Origin: Tulasnella sp. 424
Lineage: Eukaryota; Basidiomycota; Agaricomycetes; Cantharellales; Tulasnellaceae
Direction: 5' to 3'
DNA: 64,000 nucleotides
NCBI GenBank assembly: GCA_019633425.1
Contig: WSUB01000073.1
Span: 62,001-126,000, forward strand
In this document: piece after piece, positions 54,041 through 64,000 of the stretch
Numbering within the stretch: position 1 is the first letter of the stretch
Layout of the letters: every line of letters begins with the position of its first letter
Program-made: the position numbers and the translations under genes
Notes under the pieces: generated by a model
Databases searched by the model: none
What the model was told of the DNA's origin: nothing
Seen by the model: the letters and a program-made list of their open reading frames with translations, nothing else

Positions 54041-56193
54041 GGCTCGATAGTCTTAAATGTGGTGAGGTGTATGCGATGCGTGTGGGGGCGTCTAGAAGAT
54101 TCGTAAACAGCAGCGTGATTCGTGAAGAGAGTTATTGGGAGGAGAGTCGTGCAGCTTTGGCGAGGTGAGGAGCAATGTTTGTTTTGATCAAACACGTGTT
54201 TTCCCTTCCCCGCCATCTCCGCTTATCCCCGCCATGCCGATCCCCCTCTTGGCACAATATCCTGCAGCAATGCACAGCTCGCAGTTCGAGCAGAATTATT
54301 ATACAGAGGCTGATCTGCAAACATATATTCCCATCCCATTCGTGTCGTCTGAATATTCGTAGGATAGTACTTCGCCGCATGTCCTTGATCGATGAGCTGC
54401 AGGCCTGTGCAACTAGCTCGCTCGGCTCCTAAGCCGACTGCTGATACTCCTTAAATCCATGCATGTGAATTCATCCGAGGCACTAACGGAGTCTTGGCCC
54501 CAGTGCAAGTGCCTGGCACTCCAAGTCCCGCAAAACAGGCGCCCCGCTCCACCAAGTAGAATTTTCAGCGTTGTTCGCCAAATTTCCTTACAGCTGCCTG
54601 GCACGATGCTTGGTTCCTGCGGGTTTTCAATCGTGGCATCGCCGCCGGGATAAGTGGAAGACGAGTGTACCTTCCGACGCCTTCGTTGAGTGTTGGGCGC
54701 TTAACACCGGGTCTTCAAAAGTTGCTAGAGTTTACGGGATCCGAGCCTCGCCAAAGTGTGAACTTACTGTGAAATGAATTTTAGGGTCTGCGCAGTTGTA
54801 TGTGTCAAAGGGGTAGGGGGTTGGTTCGAGTGAGACTACATGCACGGTCCGGGTACACAACGCATGCAAGATAGACTCGGAGGCATGAGAGAGGAACCAA
54901 AAAGAAGATGTGGCACTTGAAATTCGAGAAAGAGCTTGGCAAATCGATGCTCCAGTTCATCCCACAAGGAGGCAAAAAGCCCCTCGAGCCTTAAGTCGTT
55001 TTCTTACCCACCCTCTCTTTTGGCTGTTAGGCGGACTATGTATAGAGATACGCATCCTCATTGTTAGCTTCATAAAGAATACGCTTCGCTCTCATGCCGC
55101 TCAATTATAATTCGTTAAAAATTCATTATGTATTGCATACTGCATAGTGCCTCGTACCTCGATCCAACCAGATAGGTCTCGAGTATCATGCACAAGCTCT
55201 AATGGATGCTAACTAGCCATACCCCAACAGTTCTGATATACGATCTGGATTATGATTCCGGTCAAACCCAAAGGAGACGATGAATGCGAGTCCTACGCTT
55301 GAACACGGTTCTGGCATCGAGCCGCGCCTGCAGGGGCGACTGCAGGCCTGACAATAGAGCTCAGCCGATTCGGAGAAAGGATCGCACAGAGAACTGCACG
55401 TGACCGCTGTGGTGGCTGTTTCCGTGATGCGCTTCAGGTAGTGGCGGAGGAAATGTTTGCACTACGCCGGTGGAAACAGGGACAGATTTTGCCTCCGTTG
55501 TTGGAAGATAATGTACCTTCTTGGCCCACCCCAGCATCACCCACTCGCGTCGCTCACAATCCCCCAAGCAGGCACTCGAAGATTCTAGACACACGGCATT
55601 GTGGTGCGCGCTTAACTGGGCAAACGAGCGACGGGCTCGGGCCTGGTGCAGCGAAGGATTAAGGACGCTACCGCTAAAAGCCCACAGAGCTAATTTGGGA
55701 CTCTATAACTTCCTTGGCTCGGAGGTGATGGCTTGGAAGTTGCCTGTGGTCCTTTTAGGGAATAGAAAGCACAAAAACCTTTGTGCTAGATAGAAAGAAA
55801 CCGATGACGTCTCCGACCTCCAATAGCGCATCAACCCTCGACCGCTGTTCTCCCCAGACGCCCAGGCAGCCAGCTTGAGCTATGACATCACGCGTACACG
55901 CTGATCTAAGGCGCTAATCGAGGGATTGGTGACGTCCCTGGGCTTGCCTCACGTCGGGTTCGGTACTTTGCGGTGGGGGGCTCAGTCAACGGCGAGGTCT
56001 AAATCCAAGTTTACTATGATGTCACTTTCTCGTTTGTTGTGTCACGACGGCGCGCCTTGGTGCTAGGACTTTCCTTGTCCTTCGCCTATAATTAGAGACT
56101 CAATTGGAGTCGGAGTTCGAACACGTCTGTCCAAGTACAAGAACGGTGGCCATCGTCGCCCGACCCCCTCACGAGACGTAAGCAGTACTGGCA
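54041..56193. other. Intergenic region of about 2.15 kb, no gene seen
   Basis: This separates the divergent GH16 gene and the duplicated-exon gene. It has only short frames without motifs (longest about 90 codons at 55521-55793, plus). A long promoter region for one or both neighbours is possible. Confidence 0.45.
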
Positions 56194-56201
56194 TATATAA
56201 A
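56194..56201 (+). promoter_or_regulatory. TATA box of the duplicated-first-exon gene
   Basis: TATATAAA lies about 145 bp before the ATG at 56339 and just ahead of a pyrimidine-rich leader (TTTTTTTCCTC at 56218-56228). There is no equivalent TATA box directly before the second ATG at 56669. Confidence 0.5.
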
Positions 56202-56238
56202 GCTGCTCTCGAACTCCTTTTTTTTCCTCAACTTTCCC

Positions 56239-56905
56239 CGTTCTTGCCCTACTCGATTAGTCCTCTTGCCCTCGCACTCCCAGCTCTCAATCCCCTGACT
56301 TCCTACCCAGCCTCCGCATCTCTATACTCTCACCCACCATGCTCTTTAACATCTTCTCCACCCTCTCCCTCAAGAAGTCCACCCCTGCTATGACCAAGCC
56401 CCCCGACGGGCAACCTAAGCCAACCCAACCCACCGCAACGCGTAACAAGAAACCCCCCACATTCGGACGCGTTCTGAAAGCTCTCAAGTCCTCTGGCTCC
56501 AAGACCCAGGTGAGTTGAGCACCATCATTCGAACCTGCTTAAAACAATACTGACGCTTTCGGGCCAGGAGCGGCAGAATCCGACGTTCTTGCCGTACTCG
56601 ATTAGTCCTCTTGCCTCCTTGCACTTGCCTTCCTACCGACCCTTCGAGCCTACATACTCTCACAAATCATGTTCTTTAAACTCCTCTCCGCCCTCACCAT
56701 CAAGATGTCCACAGCTGGCACGACGCAGCCGACCGGCCGGGAAGCTAAGCCAGCCCAACCCCCCGCGACACCTGTCAAGAAGGCCTCCGCCCTCGGACGG
56801 GTTCACAAGGCGCTTAAAAGCTCTCGTTCCAAGACCAAGGTGAGTTCAGCGCCATGATTCGAGCATTATTTTAAACAATGCTGATGCTTTCGACCGGGGA
56901 GCAGC
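56239..56905 (+). repeat. Tandem duplication of leader, first exon and intron start, unit about 345 bp
   Basis: The leader GTACTCGATTAGTCCTCTTG occurs at both places with one base changed. Each is followed by an ATG exon of exactly 171 nt (56339-56509 and 56669-56839) and a similar intron beginning GTGAGTT. The encoded peptides align without gaps (MLFNIFSTLSLKKS against MFFKLLSALTIKMS; SSGSKTQ against SSRSKTK), but many residues differ. Confidence 0.85.
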
Positions 56906-57633
56906 AACGTAAATATCTCCCAACCACCCCGCCTCCTCTTGAGGTATGTATCGATGCGATTTCGACTACCTTTGGCTCGTCTTGAACTAACCAACGTCTT
57001 TTCGTCTTCTTAAGCAGTGCTTTTACACTCCGAATGTGGGATACGACCCTTTCAGTCGTTACCCCACGTTCGATTTGGACGACTTTCCAGTGGCAGCCCC
57101 CTTCCTCCCCAACTCGACCTTGGCAGCTGCCAACATGCCTCTTCCCCCTCCATCGCGCTCACCCATGACCACACCTACAACAGTCGACTCGGGGTACCTC
57201 TCTGCCTCCACCCCGAACGGTCGCCTCGCCCATCCGACGACCTTAGGCGCGACCCGCAAGTCGAGGCGCGCCAGTTCGCAATCGATCGCTTGGTCGAAGC
57301 TCTGGAGGCTGGTCCCAGAACTCTCAAGCCCTGCGAAACTCGGAAGTGGACCGTATTTGGGACACCGAAGAGGCCAAGGCGCTGGCGGAGGAGGAGAAGG
57401 AGGAGAAGAAGGCGAAACGACGAGCGCAACGGTTCGACTTGCAGGTCAAGTCGGACCACATGTTGAGCAGTCATGACCGCCTCATCCAAGCTGGGGTCCA
57501 GGCTAAAGAGCGTCGGGGACGCGGCTTTAGCAACGTGCGCGACCGCCGCGCCGACCTCTATCACAATCCGGGGACTGCGTCCCTGTCGATGTCAAGAGTG
57601 TCGGTGTTGCAACCCGGTCGGGACGGGCGGTGA
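56339..57633 (+). CDS. Unknown protein with two alternative first exons and a probable frameshift
   Basis: Either 171-nt first exon (56339-56509 or 56669-56839) can splice in phase 0 to exon 2 (56905-56943). Exon 3 is 57018-57193 and exon 4 is 57247-57633. The body reads YDPFSRYPTFDLDDFPVAAP, a proline/serine-rich stretch, RDPQVEARQFAIDRLVEALE, and a charged helix EEAKALAEEEKEEKKAKRR. It ends VSVLQPGRDGR. Between about 57331 and 57346 the best coding frame changes by one base with no usable intron: from LKPCETRK to VDRIWDTEEAK. A base may be missing, from a sequencing error or a true mutation. I recognise no family. The short basic first exons and acidic/basic helix suggest a small cytosolic or nuclear regulatory protein, but that is a guess. 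Confidence 0.5.
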
Positions 57634-58583
57634 AACACCACTCGTTGTTTCCTCTAGTATTGTTGTTTTCTTGCATGTGTTTTGTATCCCTCGACTCTTC
57701 TGTTTCGCTTTCACCCATTCTATTCTAACTTGAACTTTCTCTCGGCTCGTTTCCCCCTTTTCTAGAAATTTCTCGATCGCTCGGTTTTGGTTTCGCGTCT
57801 GTGTACCCTTGATGGACTTTGTGTTCTCTTTCCTTTCTCGGCTCTCGTGAATTGTCTCCTGTATTGTCGCTGTCCACTGTCTTCTGCGCGTCCTTTGTAT
57901 CCCTTCAAGCTCTCTGTTTCGTTTAGACCCAGCACGTTTTTTGGCTTCAAATGTTATTTCGGTTTGGTTGCTGCTCTCAAAGCATGAACTGTTAGAATTT
58001 GCTCAGCGACTGTGTGCTAGGACGTGCCGATCCTTTTCTACAAATGGAACGGCCGTATGTCCCTGAGCAGGTAAACCTTTGGTGTGTGAGAACGGGAAAG
58101 AATTATTATGGCCAGACCTCGACTAAGTCAAAGCAAAACTTTGCAGACCAAGGGGGACTGTCACGTGACTGCATCTAAATTGAGCTAGAAGCCAACTGCA
58201 ACGGCCACACGAGCCCAACGCTGTCTCCGTCAGAGAGACTGCCCATGCTTTGAAAGTCCGACCAGCATTTCATCCATCAAAGAAAACGAAGCGCTGTTCA
58301 TGTACCGAGTTGAATTCGCGACGGTGGAAGGAACACTTGCTGTTCCACCCAGCGCAATCTCAGCATTGGTACAGCTCACGATGTCAGCTAGTCTAAGTCG
58401 GTAAATATGGTGTTCGTCAAAGAACTATCCAAGCTAGCCATGGCTACGGTCCTTTCCTCAAAGGACCTTCCGCCTGCCCGAAACCCGACCGCGGGAATTT
58501 GCCCCGGTCGTTGTACTTTGAACCGCTCGCCAACTTCCTCTTTCTTTACCATCCACTTACCTCGCAATCGTCCTGGGCTCACC
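57634..58583. other. Intergenic region before the nuclear-basket gene
   Basis: T/C-rich 3' flank of the previous gene, then the promoter of the next. An open frame extends upstream of 58584 to 58407, but its ATG context is weaker. No other gene is seen. Confidence 0.45.
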
Positions 58584-61500
58584 ATGTCCACGAGACGGAG
58601 GTCATCACGACTAAAAACAGCTGAGCCCGATGCGGACAGCATGTCCCAAGCCCCAGAATTGCTCGTCACCCTTCCGTCCGACATTTCTGTTGACCACCTC
58701 AAGCAATTCCTCCCAGAGGATGCTTCCCTAGAATCCCCAACTCCCGATGTCATCATCCAACTCTACCGCCTGATTCTAGACCTACACGAGAGAGCCGAAG
58801 CCTCTACCACCGAACTCGATGAATTCCGCGCTGACGCCCAACGAAAAGAAGTGGAGATGGAGCAGACCGTGGTTGACATTCAGGACGAGGCTGCAAGGGC
58901 TAAAAACGACGTTGTACGATTAAGTGGGGAGTTACGGATCCTTGCGGCAGATAAAGACGCTCTAGGTACGTTTTTCGTTCAACCAATTTTGCCAACCCGT
59001 GCCGACAGCGAATGTTTACGTTTCAGCGCACGCCCGCGACGACCTTCAGCACAAGCTTGATTCTGCTGCTTCAACACAAACCTCATCGTCCTCGGAAGCT
59101 CTGACATTGCGCCAAGAACTCGAAGATACCAAACGGTCGAACCGCGACTTGTTAGCGGTGGTTGACCGCTTGAAAGTTTCCGAGACCGAACAGCAGCGTG
59201 AGCCCTGCCCTTCTAATGCCGACATCCGAATATACTGAAACTTCGTTTTGTAGAGGAAATTGAGTCACTTCGTGCCAGTCTCAAATCCGCTCGACGGGAC
59301 CTCTCCGCCCTTCAAGCCGAGCACGGGGAACTAAAGTCTGCGGATGCCAACCATAGATTCAAGATCGAAACGCTCAGTCAGGAACTTATTCTCGTTCGGG
59401 ATGAGAACGAGAGGACTAAGGTGGAGCTGGAAGCCATGACCGATGAACATTCGACCTTCCGTCGCAACAAGCATTCCGAGATCGTCCAACTTCAAACCGA
59501 GCTGGATTCGCTGAAGCAAACCCAAGCCACCACTCAGAGCGCACTCGACAGTCTTCGACAGGCCCATACGCAGCAGAGCCAAGCACACGTAGAAGCCTTG
59601 CAGAAGATCAACAATCTCAGGGCTGACTTGGCAGATCAAGAATCCAAGTTCCGCAGCGAACTCGCCACTCAGAAGCGCCTCGTCACATTGTTGGAGAGCC
59701 GCAATGAAGAGGCCAGCCAGCGTGTCCAAGAGGTTGATAGTGAATGGGAGAAGATGGTCAAGACCGCTGATGAACGTGAGGCGGAGCTATCGGACAAGTT
59801 GGAACGCGAACGTCAAAAGGTCGATGCATTGGAGCAGAGGGTCGACGATCTCCGCGCTGTGATCGACAAGATGGGTTCAGGAGAACTTCCTATACTTTCT
59901 CAAGGCGAACGCGCAGGCACTGTCAGCATACCTGGCACTCCTGCAGGGCAGATCCTTGGCAACAGCGTCAACGGTACCATGATTCTAAGCCCAACAGCCA
60001 ATCTCGCCACCAAGTTCCAAAAGACCGGAATGACTTTCACCGAGGTCTATGCCCAATACGTTCGTCAGAGTGCCGAGTTGGCGTCGGAGAAGCAGGAGAA
60101 CGCTCGTCTATCGGAATGCCTTGCGCAAATCTTGGCTGACATCGAAGAACGTGTAAGTTGTCTCTATAATGACTACGTGAATGCGCACTTACGCCACTTG
60201 TAGGCCCCTACTCTCCAAGAACAAAGAAACGAGTACGAACGGATGCAGAGAGAACTCGACAGACTTGGACCACAACTTGCCGAAGCCCTACAGGAACGGG
60301 ATCTGGAAGCACGGAACGCTCGGTTGGCTCTCGAACGCGCAAGTTCCAGGGACAGCGAAAATACTCAACTCGAACGACAACTCTCTGATCTCGGTCGTCA
60401 AGTCCGCCATCTCTTGCGCGAGATTGAAATCCGCGAAAATCCTGCCCTCGAGTCCGAAGCTTATGAGGAGCCTGCCGGAGCCACTGTTCCAGACCTTACC
60501 GACACCGACAATATCATCACCGACCAACTCACCCTCTTCCGAAGCATCAACGAAATGCAATTGCAGAACCAACGACTCCTTCGAGTGGTCAGAGAGACCA
60601 GCGTGAGGATGGAGACGATGGAGAAGGAAGCAAGGGACGCTGCTGAAGCTGTCGAGTCGGATGCTGTTCGAAGGGCCAAACTTGCTATGGAGGGCTTGCA
60701 TGCAAAGATTAAGAGCATGGAGTCTACCGAACGTGCTATCAAGAAGGAGAACGATATGCTCAGCAGCTTGCTCGCTCGCTCGAAGCATGCGCAACCCGCC
60801 AACGGGGCGCTGTCGTTGGAGCATCTCGATCGCCAGCCCATCAACGGTAGCGATTCCATCTCGTTCTCTGAAAGCGAGAAGGTTGCGGAGATGACCTCGG
60901 TTCTGAAGGAGATGGGAACAAACGCTACGCGGTTGCAGGAAGAGTTGTCTAGCTCTCAGAAACAGGTCTCGCAGTTGCAAGTTAGTGTCGCCAAAGCGAA
61001 CGCACAAATCGATTACCTCAATGGTGGGATGGCCTCCTTGCGATGACACTCGTTCTTGTCTCTGACCTGTGATCCTCTTTATTGCAGAACGTCACCGAAT
61101 GTCGGACCAGACCTCCGATATGCAGAGGCGCGAACTGGCAGAATTGCAGACCCGCAGCTCCAAGTACCAAGCGCAAGTCGCGGCCCTCGAGATCGCTTGC
61201 CATCAAGCTCAGGACCAGGCTAGAGAAGCCAATGCGATGTTGGATCGTCTGAGAGCAGAAACTGCCAATCTCCGCGCTGAGCGTTCTTTACTTAAAGTGA
61301 GCCTCTTGATTAAATCGCTGCGGAACAAGTCTGATCAGTGAAACCCAATAGGACGTTGAGACTCGCTTGAGTACAGACGTCAACAACTTGAACAAGGACA
61401 ACGCCCGCCTCAATTCTCTACTTCGCGACAGTCAGACAATTCAGAATGATGTCCAGCGTGGGACGGAGAGCGAACGGCGACGACTCGAATCTCAGGTCCA

Positions 61501-64000
61501 ATCATTTGAAGTTCAGGTGTAAGTCAGATGGGGGAAACGTCAGAACGTAGTGGACTGACGTCCGAACGAACAGTCAAGACCTACGTACCCAGCTGTCCCA
61601 AGAACTTGATCGCAACCGTCACATATCCCTGCAAAAGGAAGTCGAAGTCAAGGAATTGCAGGGCAAGATTGAACGATCGGTTCGTTGTCAATCCACCTTG
61701 CTAGTCTTTCTTAGTACTTACGTCTGGTGGTTTCAGATGAAAGAACTTTCAGCGACTCGGGAGCAGCTCATTGTCGCCCAAACGAATGAGAAGCACCTCA
61801 TTGTCCGCATCGAAGACCTTTCACGTACTGTTCAAGGCAGTAGCGAGAAATTGGCTGTCTATGAGCGCGGTGTCACCGGCAGCGGCTCTCAAGACATTTC
61901 CTCTCCTGAAGAACTCAAGCGCGAGGTTGCTGAACTTCGGTAAAGGATCTTTTCTTGAACGTGTGACTTGCTGCTAATTTCATCCTTCAAAAGTGCGGCT
62001 CTCCGAGGTACCGAACTTGATATTGAAGCGGCCAAAGGTCACGCCGAGCAGTTCAAGGCCATCAGTGAGACTAGCGAGCAGGCTCTGGCGGACCTTCAAC
62101 AGCGGTATGATGAGTACCAGGCGTCGACCGTTGCGGAGATCGCTCGATTGCAGGCGAGATCATCATCTCATGATCTCTTATGGATACATCGCTGACACTG
62201 GACTGTAGGCGGAAGCGACAGGTCTACACGCGAGGATCGAGGCATTGGAGAAAGATTTGGGAGCTTCTTTGGACAGCAACAAGACACTTCAACGTCAAGT
62301 CGAAGAACAGCGCACTCAGTTCGAGTCCGAGAAGCGAGAGCTGGAGTTCGCACTCGCTGACGTCAACAATGCCGAATCCAACTTGTCAGTCATTCAAGCA
62401 TCTGCCCAGGATGACTTGCGTCGACAAGTTCACCTTACTCAGGTGGGCAGGACTATCTGAACACATGTACCGGTACTTAAAGTCCTTCCTCATTCTTAGG
62501 AAGCCCACGAGAAGTACGAGCGCGAACTCTTGGCGCACGCGGAGGCCGTGAAGACAGTTGCTGAACTCAAGCAACAGCTGACTGCTGCTCAATCTCAGAT
62601 CCGCGACAGACAAGTCGCGGCTGAGACTGCCCAAGCGAATCTTGTCAGCAGTCAAGCCAGCTGGGAGCTTCAGAAGGAAACTATTTCCAAAGAGCTTCGA
62701 GACCTTCAAACCCGACAAAATGAACTCACAGCTCAAAATGCAGCTCTTCACAAGCACCTCGAATCTGTCAGTCAACAAGCGACAGCAATCCGCCAAACGG
62801 CTGATCGCAGAGCCAGCCTCGCCGACGGCCCTGCAGTTGAGGGCGACGATGCACTCAACGAACTCCGATCGGTCGTTGCTTACCTCCGCCGCGAGAAGGA
62901 GATCGTCGATCTTCAGCTCGACCTCAGTCGGCAGGAGAACGTTCGCCTGCGCAGCCAAATAGATCACCTCACAAAGAGTCTTGATGAAACTCGCAGTCAG
63001 TTGTCCACCGTAAGTTAGTTCGGCTTTGGGAGACCAGCGAGGCAGTTAACCAAGTCATCTTCAGGAACGTGAGCAAGCCGCCAATTCCGCTCATACCGCC
63101 GCTCAGCATGCAGAGCTCGTGGAAAAGATCAACCAACTCAATATTCTCCGCGAAAGCAACGCAACCCTCCGTGCAGAGTCTGAATCAAATGGCAGGCGTG
63201 TCCAGCAGCTTGAGCAACAATTGCAAAAGGCCTTGGGCGAGTTGGATCCTCTCAAAGTGGAAGTTGCAACTTGCAAGGCGGAACTGGCTGCGCGGGAGGA
63301 TCACCTCAAAGTACTGGAAGCCGAAACTGACCGCTGGAGGGCAAGGAACGTGCAATTGCTCACTCAGGTAGGATTTACGTATCTCCCGTCAGGTGGCGAC
63401 TAAACTGAAAGTCTCCTAGTATAAACAAGTTGACCCGGAAGAGCTTCGTACAGCCAAAGAGGAATTCGAGACGACTAAAGGTCAATTGGAAGCCCTTCGA
63501 GCCGAGTTCGACAAGCTACAAGAGTCCAAGGGAAGACTGGAGCAGACTTTCAAGGCACTCCGAACCCAGTCGGTGGACAAGCTTGAAAAACAGAGAGCAA
63601 CCATTACGAAACTCGAGGAAGACAACGGTCAACTTAATACTCGAATCAAAGAATTGGAAGCTACTGCGCCTGTCGCACCTGTCCCTGCTGAACTTTCTGG
63701 ACTACGGCGTGAGCTTGCCCAGAAGACTCAAGAGCTTTCAACTGCCAAACAAGCTGTAGCAGCGGCTGAAGCGAAGATCGCAGAGTTACGAAGCGCAAGC
63801 AACAATGCTGACCGGATGGATGTTGATTCACAAGCTTTGGTGGGTGCATTCGGCTCGTAGCCAAATGCGCTATTGACAAGTTTCCTAATCACCGCACAGG
63901 ATGCTCTCAAGGCGGAAAGAGATGCCGCGCAAGCCAAGCTACAAGCAGTCCAGGCCGAGTACGATGCTGCTAAACTTGCATGGAATAACGAGAAGCAAGA
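58584..64000 (+). CDS. TPR/MLP-like nuclear pore basket protein, 5' part (runs off the window)
   Basis: Long coiled-coil proteins of this family (Mlp1/2, TPR, Megator) form the nuclear basket and act in mRNA export quality control. The start at 58584 lies in a good context (CACCATGTCC) and gives MSTRRRSSRLKTAEPDAD. Heptad-rich coiled coil follows almost without break. The most diagnostic region, about 59,990-60,260, reads ATKFQKTGMTFTEVYAQYVR, then AELASEKQENARLSECLAQI and an APTLQEQRNEYERMQRELD segment. Another is ITDQLTLFRSINEMQLQNQR. This matches the conserved TPR/MLP domain. Several 50-60-nt introns interrupt the gene (for example after 58965 and near 60,150, 61,050 and 61,300); I did not fix all of them. 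The gene is still open at 64000, so the C-terminus is missing. Confidence 0.88.

Noticed and set aside
60288..61049. 253-codon minus ORF opposite the TPR/MLP gene
   Set aside because: Leucine/serine-rich antisense reading of heptad coiled coil; no splice or family support.

Overview
The window is nuclear DNA of a filamentous basidiomycete, most likely a mushroom-forming Agaricomycete. Genes are cut by many introns of about 50-65 nt, mostly GT-AG with CTAAC/CTGAC-like branch sites. Several families are typical of that class: a CBM1 secreted protein, F-box proteins with degenerate leucine-rich tails, short kinases with an HGDLxPRN catalytic loop, a kinase-TPR fusion and a KRE6/SKN1-type GH16 protein. 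I cannot name the species. There are no rRNA genes, CRISPR arrays or prokaryotic features, and I found no convincing tRNA gene or autonomous transposon.

Layout. 1-6.4 kb: weak or broken genes plus a clear mitochondrial K+/H+ exchange-related gene (minus). 6.8-14.8 kb: a complete 16-exon PRP8 (plus), the catalytic-core scaffold of the spliceosome. 15.3-16.9 kb: an F-box gene (minus). 17-22 kb: gene-poor, with one proline/serine-rich gene. 21.9-27.3 kb: a CBM1 secreted protein, complex I subunit NDUFA9 (both minus) and, divergent from NDUFA9 across 177 bp, the branched-chain keto-acid dehydrogenase E1-alpha gene. 28-36 kb: a rearranged island with tandem F-box twins, a frameshifted DNA-level copy of the SNF1 3' end, a gene joining a PD-(D/E)XK nuclease-like domain to a short protein kinase, and a small inverted-repeat element. 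35.8-38.1 kb: intact SNF1/AMPK-alpha. 38.9-41.9 kb: a kinase-TPR fusion. 43-44 kb: a four-exon gene of unknown function with a 15-base C/G run just after its start codon. 44.4-51.2 kb: FEN1 (minus) divergent from COQ5 and then CUL1 (both plus). 51.8-54.0 kb: a GH16 glucan-assembly protein (minus). 56.3-57.6 kb: an unknown gene whose promoter-proximal exon is tandemly duplicated. 58.6 kb to the right edge: the first part of a TPR/MLP nuclear-basket coiled-coil gene.

Most intact genes are unrelated housekeeping functions: splicing, replication, ubiquinone and respiratory chain, SCF ubiquitin ligase, cell wall, nuclear pore and energy sensing. They share no operon logic, but two head-to-head pairs (NDUFA9/BCKDHA and FEN1/COQ5) probably share promoters. 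The unusual material is the 28-36 kb island, three GC-AG introns (two in PRP8, one in FEN1), a set of micro-exons down to 9 nt, and a 119-residue insertion in FEN1. Exon boundaries were placed by hand from splice signals, reading frame and recalled family sequence. For most multi-exon genes the summed exon lengths give an intact frame, which is the main internal check. Single-base errors in boundaries remain possible.
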